Below the pieces are notes generated by a model that searched no databases, was not told the DNA's origin, and worked only from the letters and a program-made list of their open reading frames with translations. Of a stretch of DNA of 42,145 nt, positions 28,207-36,412 are shown in pieces (the first letter of the stretch is position 1; each line of letters starts with the position of its first letter). The stretch spans positions 1 through 42,145 of the forward strand of contig CAMAWF010000022.1 of assembly GCA_945861895.1 (NCBI GenBank), read 5' to 3'. The stretch comes from Rhizobium sp. Q54. GTDB taxonomy: Bacteria; Pseudomonadota; Alphaproteobacteria; Rhizobiales; Xanthobacteraceae. Position numbers and translations under genes: made by a program.

Positions 28207-29523
28207 TCAAGTGGCCGGAAAACCGAGCGGCCGTTCAAAATCGGCGCGGCCCCAGCGCACCCTGATGATCGCGCCGTATTCCGGGAACGAGCGGTTCTCG
28301 AATGCAAGCGTGGCGCCGGACCGCTCCAGCAGCGTTTTGGCGATAAACAAGCCGAGGCCGAGGCCGGTCGCATGGATGTCGGCGTCCTTGCGGCGACGGC
28401 TGGTGACGTAAGGCTCGCCGATGCGGTCTATGATTTCCGCAGCGAAGCCGGGCCCGTCGTCGCTGATGGTGACGGCGACGTCGTACCCGCTCCAGATCGC
28501 GCCAACCTCGACGCGCGCCTGGGCAAAGTCCACCGCGTTCTCAAGCAGGTTGCCGAGACCGTAGAGGATGGCCGGGTTGCGTGCGCCGACCGGCTCGCTG
28601 CCGCGCTCTCCCGGCGGCAGCGCGACATCGATATTGACGCCGAAATTGCGGTGCGGCGCGACCACCTCCTCGATCAGCGTCGACAGCGGCATGCGGTCGA
28701 ACGGCTCGCCGCTCGCCGACAAGGCCGTCAGTTTGCCCAGGATATCGCGGCAGCGTTGCGCCTGTTCGCGCAACAGCCGCACATCGTCGCCATGCGGCGC
28801 ATCGGAGGCGATGGCGCGCTCCAATTCCTTGGCAATCACCGAGATGGTCGAGAGCGGCGTGCCGAGTTCGTGCGCGGCCGCGGCCGCCAACCCGTCGAGC
28901 TGGGAGAGATGCTGCTCGCGCGCCAGCACCAGTTCGGTCGCCGCCAATGCATCGACGAGCTGGCGGGCTTCCTCGGTGATCTGCCAAGCATAGACGCCGA
29001 TGTAGCCGATGGCGAGCAGGATCGAGAGCCAGACTCCGATCATGTAGATCGGCGGCAGTTCGAGCGGATCGCTGCTGTCCCACGGCAATGGATAATGCAC
29101 GAACACCAGCACGGTGGCGCACAGAATCGCAAAGCCGCCGAGCATCAAGGTATAGCGCGGCGGCAAGGCAGTCGCCGAAATCAGCACCGGGCCGAGGAAC
29201 AGGAAGGCGAACGGGTTCTGCAATCCGCCGGTGAGGAACAACAGCACGGAAAGCTCCGCGATGTCGAAGGCCAGCATCCAGGCGGCGCGGTCGGGCTCGA
29301 GCCGCTGGGTCATATGGAAGCGCAGGCGCAGCGCGATATTGAGCCAGGCCGAAAGCGCGATGACCGCAAGGCACGCCAGGATCGGTAATTTGAACTCGAA
29401 GCCGTAATACACCGCCAGCACCGCGGTGGTTTGGCCGACGATGGCCAGCCAGCGCAGGCGCACCAGCGTATCGAGACGCACATTGCGCCGCGGCGGGTCG
29501 AGTGCAAGATCGAGAGCCGGCAT
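28207..29523 (-). CDS. regB: Redox sensor histidine kinase RegB/ActS
   Basis: The product has 438 residues with six predicted membrane segments in the first about 185 residues. The quinone-sensing heptad GGxxNPF is present as GGLQNPF at 99-105. The phosphorylated histidine is H218 (AAAHELGTPLS). A cysteine at 258 (QAQRCRDIL) aligns with the redox-active Cys265 of Rhodobacter RegB. ATP-binding motifs NLLENAVDFAQ, DDGPGF and GLGLGLFIAKTLLERSGA follow. It phosphorylates RegA under reducing conditions. The gene is divergent from the ABC exporter. Confidence 0.95.
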   Translation of the reverse strand: MPALDLALDPPRRNVRLDTLVRLRWLAIVGQTTAVLAVYYGFEFKLPILACLAVIALSAWLNIALRLRFHMTQRLEPDRAAWMLAFDIAELSVLLFLTGGLQNPFAFLFLGPVLISATALPPRYTLMLGGFAILCATVLVFVHYPLPWDSSDPLELPPIYMIGVWLSILLAIGYIGVYAWQITEEARQLVDALAATELVLAREQHLSQLDGLAAAAAHELGTPLSTISVIAKELERAIASDAPHGDDVRLLREQAQRCRDILGKLTALSASGEPFDRMPLSTLIEEVVAPHRNFGVNIDVALPPGERGSEPVGARNPAILYGLGNLLENAVDFAQARVEVGAIWSGYDVAVTISDDGPGFAAEIIDRIGEPYVTSRRRKDADIHATGLGLGLFIAKTLLERSGATLAFENRSFPEYGAIIRVRWGRADFERPLGFPAT

Positions 29524-29565
29524 GAGGCCATTCTAGCGGCTGGCGCGCGCGTCCTCAAACCGAAA

Positions 29566-29613
29566 GGTCTTGCTCTGGGTCTTGTTCCGGGTCTTGCACT
29601 TGCCCTTGCGGCG
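29566..29613. repeat. 12-bp tandem repeats between regB and the ABC exporter
   Basis: GGTCTTGCTCTG, GGTCTTGTTCCG and GGTCTTGCACTT follow each other exactly, with a weaker fourth copy GCCCTTGCGGCG. The array fills part of the 120-nt divergent gap. A role in control of either gene is possible but unproven. Confidence 0.65.
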
Positions 29614-29643
29614 GGTCACATCTGCGGGACCATCGGACATCCC

Positions 29644-30402
29644 ATGCACGCAACGACCCCCGCCATTTCCGTCGAGCGCCTGGTGAAGATTTACAACGGC
29701 GCGACCGCGGTCGACGATATTTCATTCGGTCTGCCGCAGGGCTCGATCACCGGCCTGCTGGGAGGCAACGGCGCCGGCAAGACCACCACCATCGCCACCA
29801 TCATGGGACTGGTCACGCCCACCTCCGGCACGGTGAAGGTTCTCGGCCTCGACATGCCGCGCCAGCGCTACCAGGTGCTCCACCGCATGAATTTCGAGAG
29901 CCCTTATGTCGACATGCCGATGCGGCTCACGGTGCGGCAAAATCTCGTGGTGTTCGCGCGCATTTACGGCGTCGCGGATGTCGCCGGCCGCGTCGCGCAA
30001 CTGGCCGAGGACCTCGAACTCACCGCGCTGCTGGATCGCCCGACCGGAAAGCTTTCCGCCGGCCAGAAGACCCGCGTCTCGCTCGCCAAGTCGCTGCTCA
30101 ATTGGCCGGAAGTGCTGCTGCTCGACGAGCCGACCGCTTCGCTCGATCCCGACACCGCCGACTGGGTGCGCGGCCGGCTGCAACGATTTTGCCGTGAGCG
30201 CGGCGCTACCATGCTGCTGGCCTCGCACAACATGACGGAGGTCGAGCGATTGTGCGAGCGCGTCATCATGATGAAGCGCGGCGTCATCGTCGACGACGAC
30301 ACGCCCGCGCGGCTGCTCGCCCGCTATGGCCGGCAGACGCTGGAGGAAGTGTTTCTCGACATTGCGCGCGGCCGCGGCGAAGCGCGCGAGGCCGCGCAAT
30401 GA
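29644..30402 (+). CDS. ABC-2 type exporter, ATP-binding protein
   Basis: The product has 252 residues. Walker A is GGNGAGKTTT, the signature is LSAGQ, Walker B is LLLDEPTASLDP, and the switch histidine is in LLASHN. The family resembles CcmA/NodI-type ATPases of ABC-2 exporters. I chose ATG 29644; the open frame extends 71 codons upstream, including the tandem repeats, but lacks family similarity. Its stop overlaps the permease start as ATGA, so the two are translationally coupled. The substrate is unknown. Confidence 0.93.
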   Translation: MHATTPAISVERLVKIYNGATAVDDISFGLPQGSITGLLGGNGAGKTTTIATIMGLVTPTSGTVKVLGLDMPRQRYQVLHRMNFESPYVDMPMRLTVRQNLVVFARIYGVADVAGRVAQLAEDLELTALLDRPTGKLSAGQKTRVSLAKSLLNWPEVLLLDEPTASLDPDTADWVRGRLQRFCRERGATMLLASHNMTEVERLCERVIMMKRGVIVDDDTPARLLARYGRQTLEEVFLDIARGRGEAREAAQ

Positions 30403-31211
30403 GCGGCGCGAGCATGGCATTGTCGCGGCGGCGGATCGGCGCCATGGTCAGCCGCTATTGGTATTTGCTGCGCTCGTCGTGGCCGCGCATTCTCGATCTG
30501 ATCTACTGGCCGGCGGTGCAGATGCTGATGTGGGGGTTTCTGCAAACCTACATTTCGCAGAACGCCGGCTATTTCGCGCAAGCCGGCGGCGTATTCATCG
30601 GCGCGGTGCTGCTGTGGGATATTCTGTTTCGCGGCCAGCTCGGCTTTTCGATCTCGTTTCTCGAGGAGATGTATGCGCGCAACCTCGGCAACCTCATGAT
30701 GTCGCCGCTGCGCCCGGTCGAGTTCGTCGCGGCCTTGATGATCATGAGCCTGATCCGTCTCGCCATCGGCATGGTGCCGGTGTCGCTGCTGGCGATCGCG
30801 TTTTTCGGCTTCAACGTGTGGGGGCTTGGCCTCGCGCTGGCGGCGTTCTTCGTCAATCTCATTCTGACCAGCTGGGCGATCGGAATTTTCGTCTCGGGAC
30901 TGTTGCTGCGCAACGGCATGGGCGCCGAGAGCATGGCCTGGACCATCATGTTCCTGTTTCTGCCGCTCACCTGCGTCTACTATCCGGTGACGGTGCTGCC
31001 GGAGTGGCTGCAATGGTTGGCTTGGAGCTTGCCGCCGACCTATGTGTTCGAAGGCATGCGCGCGCTGCTGATCGGTCAAGTTTTCCGCGCCGATCTGATG
31101 CTGCAAGCCTTCGCGCTCAATGTGGTGCTGTTCGCCGCCGCCAGCGTCGCGTTCCTGAAATTGCTCGACAGCGCGCGCGTGCATGGCTCGTTGCTGCAAA
31201 GCAGCGAATAA
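30399..31211 (+). CDS. ABC-2 type exporter, permease
   Basis: The product has 270 residues with about six hydrophobic segments, the ABC-2 membrane pattern. Motifs include WLQWLAWSLPPTYVFEGMRAL near the C-terminus, typical of ABC-2 permeases. ATG 30399 overlaps the ATPase stop by 4 nt. A GC-rich hairpin with a T-run follows. With the upstream ATPase it makes a complete half-and-half exporter; no outer membrane or periplasmic partner is adjacent. Confidence 0.92.
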   Translation: MSGASMALSRRRIGAMVSRYWYLLRSSWPRILDLIYWPAVQMLMWGFLQTYISQNAGYFAQAGGVFIGAVLLWDILFRGQLGFSISFLEEMYARNLGNLMMSPLRPVEFVAALMIMSLIRLAIGMVPVSLLAIAFFGFNVWGLGLALAAFFVNLILTSWAIGIFVSGLLLRNGMGAESMAWTIMFLFLPLTCVYYPVTVLPEWLQWLAWSLPPTYVFEGMRALLIGQVFRADLMLQAFALNVVLFAAASVAFLKLLDSARVHGSLLQSSE

Positions 31212-31213
31212 GG

Positions 31214-31232
31214 CCGCCCGGGCGGATTTTTT
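31214..31232 (+). terminator. Possible terminator of the ABC exporter operon
   Basis: CCGCCCGGGCGG is self-complementary and is followed by ATTTTTT, starting 3 nt after the permease stop. The usable stem is only 4 bp with a 4-nt loop, so it is weaker than usual. Confidence 0.5.
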
Positions 31233-31381
31233 GAGCCACAGCAAAAAAATTCTGCGGCTTAAACCGGATGCGAACGGCTTTGGTTTAGCTTGCTGTTTGT
31301 CGCATTTTCTTCTTCGACGAAGCGGCATTCGCGTCGCCGGAAAATGCTTTGGGTTGACGATATGACAAAAACGCGACACTC

Positions 31382-31396
31382 TGCTGCAGTGCAGCA
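31382..31396. promoter_or_regulatory. Perfect TGC-rich palindrome, putative PhaR operator
   Basis: TGCTGCAGTGCAGCA is a perfect 7-bp inverted repeat around one base, 20 nt before the chosen phaZ start. It contains CTGC-N3-GCAG, the TGC-rich pattern reported for the PHB-responsive repressor PhaR in Paracoccus and Rhodobacter. The match and location are visible; the binding is inference. Confidence 0.55.
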
Positions 31397-31415
31397 AAAG
31401 ACCGGGGTTGAGCCA

Positions 31416-32744
31416 ATGGCGATCGGGGAATTCGACGGGGCGGCCGCGCTCCCGGGCGAAGGCGGCGTCATTTTGTCGACGCCGATGTATTGGCTCTATG
31501 AGATGGGCCATGCCGCGCTCAATCCCTCGCGCGCGCTCGCCGATGCCACGCGATTGTTTTTCAAGAATCCGGCCAACCCGCTTTCGCACACCAGCTACGG
31601 CAAATCGGTCGCCGCCGCCGCCGAACTGTTCGAGCGCTCGACGCGCCGCTACGGCCGGCCGGAATGGGGCATCAGTTCCGCACTGGTCGGCGGCGAACGC
31701 GTGCCGGTGCATATCAAGTCGATCTGGCAGCGGCCGTTCTGCCGCCTGCTTCACTTCGAGCGCGCCTTTGTGCATGTGCCGCGCCGGCCGCAGCCGAAAT
31801 TGCTGATCGTGGCGCCGATGTCGGGTCACTACGCGACCTTGCTGCGCGGCACGGTCGAAACCTTCCTGCCCAATCATGACGTCTATGTCACCGACTGGTC
31901 GGATGCGCGCATGGTGCCGGCGGCGGAAGGCCGCTTCGATCTCGACGACTACATCGACTATGTCATCTCCATGCTGCATGTGCTCAGCGGCGACACCCAT
32001 GTCGTCGCGGTCTGCCAGCCTTCGGTGCCGGTGCTGGCCGCCGTCGCGCTGATGGAGGCAGACGCCGATCCCTACGCGCCGCAATCCATGGTGCTGATGG
32101 GCGGGCCGATCGACACCCGCATCAATCCCAACGGCGTCAACAATCTCGCCGAGCAGCGCGGCATCGACTGGTTCCGCACCAACGTTATCAGCAAGGTGCC
32201 ATTTCCGCATCCCGGCTTCATGCGCGACGTCTATCCTGGATTTTTGCAGCTCACCGGCTTTGTGAGCATGAACCTCGACCGCCACATCGAAGCGCACCGG
32301 AACCTGTTCACGCATCTGGTGCAAGGCGACGGCGATTCGGCGGATAAGCATCGCGAGTTCTACGACGAGTATCTTGCGGTCATGGATCTCGCCGCCGAGT
32401 TTTATCTGCAAACGGTGGACACCGTGTTCGTGCGTCACGCGCTGCCGAAAGGCGAGATGACGCACCGCGGCCGGCCGGTCGATCCGGCGCAGATCAAGCA
32501 TACCGCGCTGCTCACCATCGAGGGCGAGCACGACGACATTTCCGGCATCGGCCAGACCGAGGCGGCGCACCGGCTGTGTCCGAACATTCCGGCCGAGCGC
32601 AAGGCGCATTATCTCCAGCCCGGCGTCGGACATTATGGCGTGTTCAACGGCTCGCGCTTTCGTTCCGAGATCGCGCCGCGCATTGCCGATTTCGTGCTCT
32701 CAAACAGCGCTCCCCGCGGGCGCAGTGCCGGCGCCGGGCACTAA
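31416..32744 (+). CDS. phaZ: Intracellular poly(3-hydroxybutyrate) depolymerase
   Basis: The product has 442 residues. It mobilises stored PHB granules. The sequence shows STPMYWLYEMGHAALNPSRA near the start, VAPMSGHYATLLRGTVETFLP, YVTDWSDAR, and the nucleophile motif VCQPSVPVLA with C200, matching the intracellular PhaZ family that uses cysteine rather than serine. It also has the late histidine GVGHYGVFNG. I chose ATG 31416 because it keeps the family-like start and leaves the TGC palindrome upstream; ATG 31362 is the main alternative and would place the palindrome inside the gene. Confidence 0.93.
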   Translation: MAIGEFDGAAALPGEGGVILSTPMYWLYEMGHAALNPSRALADATRLFFKNPANPLSHTSYGKSVAAAAELFERSTRRYGRPEWGISSALVGGERVPVHIKSIWQRPFCRLLHFERAFVHVPRRPQPKLLIVAPMSGHYATLLRGTVETFLPNHDVYVTDWSDARMVPAAEGRFDLDDYIDYVISMLHVLSGDTHVVAVCQPSVPVLAAVALMEADADPYAPQSMVLMGGPIDTRINPNGVNNLAEQRGIDWFRTNVISKVPFPHPGFMRDVYPGFLQLTGFVSMNLDRHIEAHRNLFTHLVQGDGDSADKHREFYDEYLAVMDLAAEFYLQTVDTVFVRHALPKGEMTHRGRPVDPAQIKHTALLTIEGEHDDISGIGQTEAAHRLCPNIPAERKAHYLQPGVGHYGVFNGSRFRSEIAPRIADFVLSNSAPRGRSAGAGH

Positions 32745-32824
32745 CGGCGTTGTTTTGTCCGCGTCCGGCCGCGGATATGCTAGTATTTCATCGCCGACTC
32801 GTTCCGCCATCCGGATCGCCTCCC

Positions 32825-33583
32825 ATGCCGTTGCGCGCCTTGCTCTATCGCCGGCCGAGCGAACCGCAGTCGATCAACGTCTTCTTCGACAAGGCGGTCT
32901 ATCCGGTGCGGGTGCGCCGCCACCGGCAGGCGCGCCGCTATACGCTGCGCATCCAGGCCGCCAAGCGCGAAGTGGTGCTCACCATGCCGCCGCGCGGCAG
33001 CCTGAAGGAGGCCAGAGACTTCGCGCAGAAGCACGGCGACTGGATCGCGGCGCGGCTCGACCGCTTGCCGGAGGCAACCCCGTTCGCGCATGGCGTCATC
33101 GTGCCGTTGCGCGGATACCCGCATCGCGTCGTGCATCAGCGCGGCATGCGCGGCACCGTCTGGGTCGAGACCGGCGACGACGGCGAACGCGCGCTCTGCG
33201 TGGCGGGCGATGCGCCGCATGTGGACCGGCGGGTTTGCGATTTTCTCAAGCGTGAAGCCAAGAGCGAACTCGAAACCGCCAGCCGGCGGGCGGCGGAACA
33301 GCTCGGCGTCAAGCTCAAGCGCGTGTCCATCCGCGACCAGTCGAGCCGCTGGGGCTCCTGCTCGACCACCGGCGTATTGTCTTATTCCTGGCGGCTGATT
33401 CTCGCGCCGGTCTTCGTGCTGGAATATCTCGCCGCCCATGAGGTCGCGCATCTCGTCGAGATGAACCACTCGCGGCGATTCTGGCGGCTGGTCGAGCGCA
33501 TCTGCCCCAACACCAAGCGTGCAAAAAACTGGCTCGACGCGCACGGTCCCGACCTGCACCGCTACGGTCTGCCGGATAACTGA
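32825..33583 (+). CDS. YgjP-like zinc metallopeptidase domain protein
   Basis: The product has 252 residues. The YgjP/DUF45 domain is in the C-terminal two thirds: RDQSSRWGSCSTTGVLSYSWRL (about 172-193) precedes the zinc motif H205-E-x-x-H209 (HEVAH) and H215. The WGSCS motif and the spacing are the family signature. Function in the cell is poorly known. I chose ATG 32825; an earlier in-frame ATG at 32777 is possible, and neither has a strong ribosome binding site. Confidence 0.85.
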   Translation: MPLRALLYRRPSEPQSINVFFDKAVYPVRVRRHRQARRYTLRIQAAKREVVLTMPPRGSLKEARDFAQKHGDWIAARLDRLPEATPFAHGVIVPLRGYPHRVVHQRGMRGTVWVETGDDGERALCVAGDAPHVDRRVCDFLKREAKSELETASRRAAEQLGVKLKRVSIRDQSSRWGSCSTTGVLSYSWRLILAPVFVLEYLAAHEVAHLVEMNHSRRFWRLVERICPNTKRAKNWLDAHGPDLHRYGLPDN

Positions 33584-33592
33584 TTTACGAGT

Positions 33593-35698
33593 TTAGCGGC
33601 GGCCGAACAATCGATCGACCAGCCAGCCGTCGAGGCTGCTTTTGTCCGGCGGCGCCGATGGCGCGGGCGGCGCGGACGTCGTCGATGGCGCAAACATCGC
33701 CGCAATCGGCGCGAACAGCGAGCCGCCGCTCTGCCCCGGCAGCGCCGCCACCGGCACGCCCTGATGCGCTCCCCGCATGAAGCGGCTCCATACATCGACC
33801 GGCATGCCGCCGCCCGTCACCTTGCGCGTCGGCGCACTGTCGTCGTTGCCGAGCCATACGCCGGTGACCAAGCGCGAGGTGTAGCCGATGAACCAGGCAT
33901 CGCGGAAATCCTGCGACGTGCCGGTCTTGCCGGCCGCCGGCCAGCCCGGCAATACCGCCTTTTGCGCGGTGCCCACGGTGAGCGTTTCGCGCATCATCGC
34001 GTTCATCATGCCGACATAGGTCGCCTCGACGATGCGGCCGAGCGGCTTGTGGTCGCGCACATAAAGAATTTTTCCGCCCGGCGTGCGCACGCGCTCGACC
34101 GCGTAGGGAGACACCGCCATGCCGCCATTGGCAAAGGTCGCGTAGGCGCTGGTGAGTTCGAGCACCGAGACTTCCGAGGTGCCGAGCGCGATCGAGGCAT
34201 TGGGCTCCAGCTTGGAGGCAATGCCGAGCCGGTGGGCGGTGCGCACCACCGCGGTCGGGCCGAACTCCATCGTCAGGCGCACCGACACCGTATTGAGCGA
34301 CATCGCCAAAGCCTTGCTCAGCGTGACCGGGCCGAAATATTCGCGCGAGTAATTCTCCGGTTGCCAGCCTTTGACCTTCACCGGCTTGTCGTCGCGCACG
34401 GTCTCGGGGTTAAGTCCGCGCTCGATTGCGGTGAGATAGACGAACGGCTTGAACGCCGAGCCGGGCTGGCGCTTGGCGGCGACCGCGCGGTTGAACTGGC
34501 TTTCGGCGTAATTGCGTCCGCCGACCAAAGCGCGCACCGCGCCGTCCGGCGTCATCGCGATGACGGCGCCCTGGCTGACGCCGCCTTTCTCGCCCTTTTG
34601 CGCAAGCTCGTCGACCAGCGCCTTTTCCGCATTGGCCTGCAACAGCGGATCGATCGAGGTTTCCACCACGATGTCTTCCTCGACATGGCCGATGAGATCT
34701 TCGAGCGCATCCATGATCCAGTCGGCGGCGTAATTGACCGAGCCTTGACCCGGCGGCGCCACGATGCGCGGCCGTTTGGCGATAGCGATGCTCGCGGCGG
34801 CGTCGGTGACAAATCCCATCTCCGCCATGGCTGCGAGCACGACATGCGCGCGGCGTTCGGCGGCGTCGAAGTTTCGCGTCGGCGCCAGCCGCGACGGCGA
34901 TTTCACCAGCCCGGCGAGCAGCGCCGCCTCCGCCAGCGTGACCTGCCGCGCCGATTTGCCGAAGTAGCGCTGCGCCGCCTGCTCGACGCCCCAGGCGCCG
35001 GAGCCGAAATAGACGCGGTTGAGATAAAGCTCGAGAATTTCCGTCTTGGTGAATTTGCGCTCCAGCCACAAGGCCAGCCCAAGCTCCTGCAGCTTGCGCT
35101 GGATGGTGCGCTCCTGGGTCAAGAAAAGATTCTTGGCGAGCTGCTGGGTGATGGTGGAGCCGCCCTGCGCCACGCTGCGGTGAAGCACATTGGCCACCAG
35201 CGCGCGCGCCACGCCCATCGGATCGACGCCGAAATGCGAATAGAAGCGGCGGTCCTCGATGGCGATGACGGCTTTCGGCATATAGGCCGGCAGCTCCTTG
35301 AGCGTAAGCACGCCGCCGCCGGCGTCCCCGCGCGTGACCAGCAAGCGCGCATCGATGCCGACGATCTGAATCGAGGGCGGACGTTTGGGGATTTCGAGCG
35401 CTTGAATCGGCGGCAGATGCGCGCCGACCCACACCACGGTGCCGACGCCGCCGATCACGAGCCAGAGCGCGAGCACTGCGCCCCAATAAAGCAAGCGTCC
35501 GATGCGCGAGCGGCGGCGCCCGCCGCCATTGCCGCCGCTACGCTTGCGCAGCCGCATGGTCTTGCGCTGCGGCGTTGCGCGCGCATCTCCAATGGAATTT
35601 TCCGGGCGATCCGCCGGACGCAAGCTCAGGTCACGACCTGGATTTGCGTCGAACAGCGGCTCCCGATGTCCGCTTCCCCTTTGCCGTCCCAAAGCCAT
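33593..35698 (-). CDS. Penicillin-binding protein 1A (bifunctional transglycosylase/transpeptidase)
   Basis: The product has 701 residues. A basic cytoplasmic N-terminus leads to a membrane anchor at about 68-90. The glycosyltransferase 51 domain has EDRRFYSHFGVDP and GGSTITQQLAKNLF. The transpeptidase domain has the SxxK motif in QPGSAFKPF, the SxN motif in MSLNT and KTG in GKTGTSQDF. It polymerises and cross-links peptidoglycan. The length is normal for the short alphaproteobacterial PBP1A forms. ATG 35698 has no strong ribosome binding site; an ATG at 35557 would shorten the disordered tail. A CtrA-type box lies about 72 nt upstream. Confidence 0.95.
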   Translation of the reverse strand: MALGRQRGSGHREPLFDANPGRDLSLRPADRPENSIGDARATPQRKTMRLRKRSGGNGGGRRRSRIGRLLYWGAVLALWLVIGGVGTVVWVGAHLPPIQALEIPKRPPSIQIVGIDARLLVTRGDAGGGVLTLKELPAYMPKAVIAIEDRRFYSHFGVDPMGVARALVANVLHRSVAQGGSTITQQLAKNLFLTQERTIQRKLQELGLALWLERKFTKTEILELYLNRVYFGSGAWGVEQAAQRYFGKSARQVTLAEAALLAGLVKSPSRLAPTRNFDAAERRAHVVLAAMAEMGFVTDAAASIAIAKRPRIVAPPGQGSVNYAADWIMDALEDLIGHVEEDIVVETSIDPLLQANAEKALVDELAQKGEKGGVSQGAVIAMTPDGAVRALVGGRNYAESQFNRAVAAKRQPGSAFKPFVYLTAIERGLNPETVRDDKPVKVKGWQPENYSREYFGPVTLSKALAMSLNTVSVRLTMEFGPTAVVRTAHRLGIASKLEPNASIALGTSEVSVLELTSAYATFANGGMAVSPYAVERVRTPGGKILYVRDHKPLGRIVEATYVGMMNAMMRETLTVGTAQKAVLPGWPAAGKTGTSQDFRDAWFIGYTSRLVTGVWLGNDDSAPTRKVTGGGMPVDVWSRFMRGAHQGVPVAALPGQSGGSLFAPIAAMFAPSTTSAPPAPSAPPDKSSLDGWLVDRLFGRR

Positions 35699-35769
35699 GC
35701 CACAATCTCGCGGGCGAACTGCCGGCTGCCGCGTAAACCTGACCCCGGGGGAACGCTAACGGCGGCGGT

Positions 35770-35784
35770 TTAAGGGCTCGTTAA
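35770..35784. promoter_or_regulatory. CtrA-type box (TTAA-N7-TTAA) before the PBP1A gene
   Basis: TTAA, a 7-nt spacer and TTAA match the core of the CtrA consensus TTAA-N7-TTAAC. The site is in the divergent gap, 72 nt before the PBP1A start and about 215 nt before the small secreted protein. CtrA is the alphaproteobacterial cell-cycle regulator. Confidence 0.5.
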
Positions 35785-35997
35785 GCGCTCAGTTACGCCT
35801 GCGCGACGCCGCTTGCGCGCCGGCGGGAGCCGAAAATGAATCCCAAAATGAACCGATGTTTAGGCTGCGCGATTTTAAGACGGCTTTTTGCAAACTCGGC
35901 TGTTAACGATCGCAACTGCATATTTGCAACAGCGTGAATTCCTGCATAATGCCGGCTGTCCGGATCCGCCGGTCACAACAAAAATGTGGGGATACCA

Positions 35998-36243
35998 ATG
36001 CGAAAGAGCGCTCTGTTCCTTGCGGCTTTGATCGCCGTTTCCATGCCGTCACTCGCCCACGCCGCCAAGAAGGGCAAGAAGATGAAGAGCTCCGCGATGG
36101 CGGCGCAGACCGATCCGAACGCCAATAGCAGGAAATTTTTGCGCGACGGACTGCGTCAGATCGTCGTGCCGTTCAAGACGCTGGCAGGCACGGCAGACGC
36201 GCCGGCGAAGAAAGGCAAGAAGAGCAAAAAGAAAAAGATGTAA
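35998..36243 (+). CDS. Small lysine-rich secreted protein
   Basis: The product has 81 residues. A signal peptide of about 22 residues ends SLAHA. The mature chain contains two Lys-rich blocks (AKKGKKMK and AKKGKKSKKKKM) and a middle stretch SRKFLRDGLRQIVVPFKT. I do not recognise a family. The cationic composition suggests binding to lipopolysaccharide, peptidoglycan or nucleic acid. GGGGA lies 6 nt before ATG 35998, and a strong terminator follows, so it is monocistronic. Confidence 0.75.
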   Translation: MRKSALFLAALIAVSMPSLAHAAKKGKKMKSSAMAAQTDPNANSRKFLRDGLRQIVVPFKTLAGTADAPAKKGKKSKKKKM

Positions 36244-36282
36244 TCGTGCGTTTCTTTGTCTGCTTCCGCACGATCGTTTTTT
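36243..36282 (+). terminator. Rho-independent terminator of the small secreted protein gene
   Basis: ATCGTGCG and CGCACGAT form a perfect 8-bp stem with a 16-nt loop, followed by CGTTTTTT. It starts at the stop codon. Confidence 0.85.
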
Positions 36283-36412
36283 CGCCGGTGATATAAAATT
36301 CTGCACCGATTGACGTTGGGATGCTATGCGCGTCCCAACGTCAGTGCCGCTTGCGGCCAAAATTTTTAGATCAAAATCGCCAAAATTGTGGCCAAAACGG
36401 CGGCCTGAGCAC

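Noticed and set aside
30324-32633. 769-residue frame on the minus strand
   Set aside because: It runs antisense across the ABC exporter and phaZ genes and has no recognisable domains.
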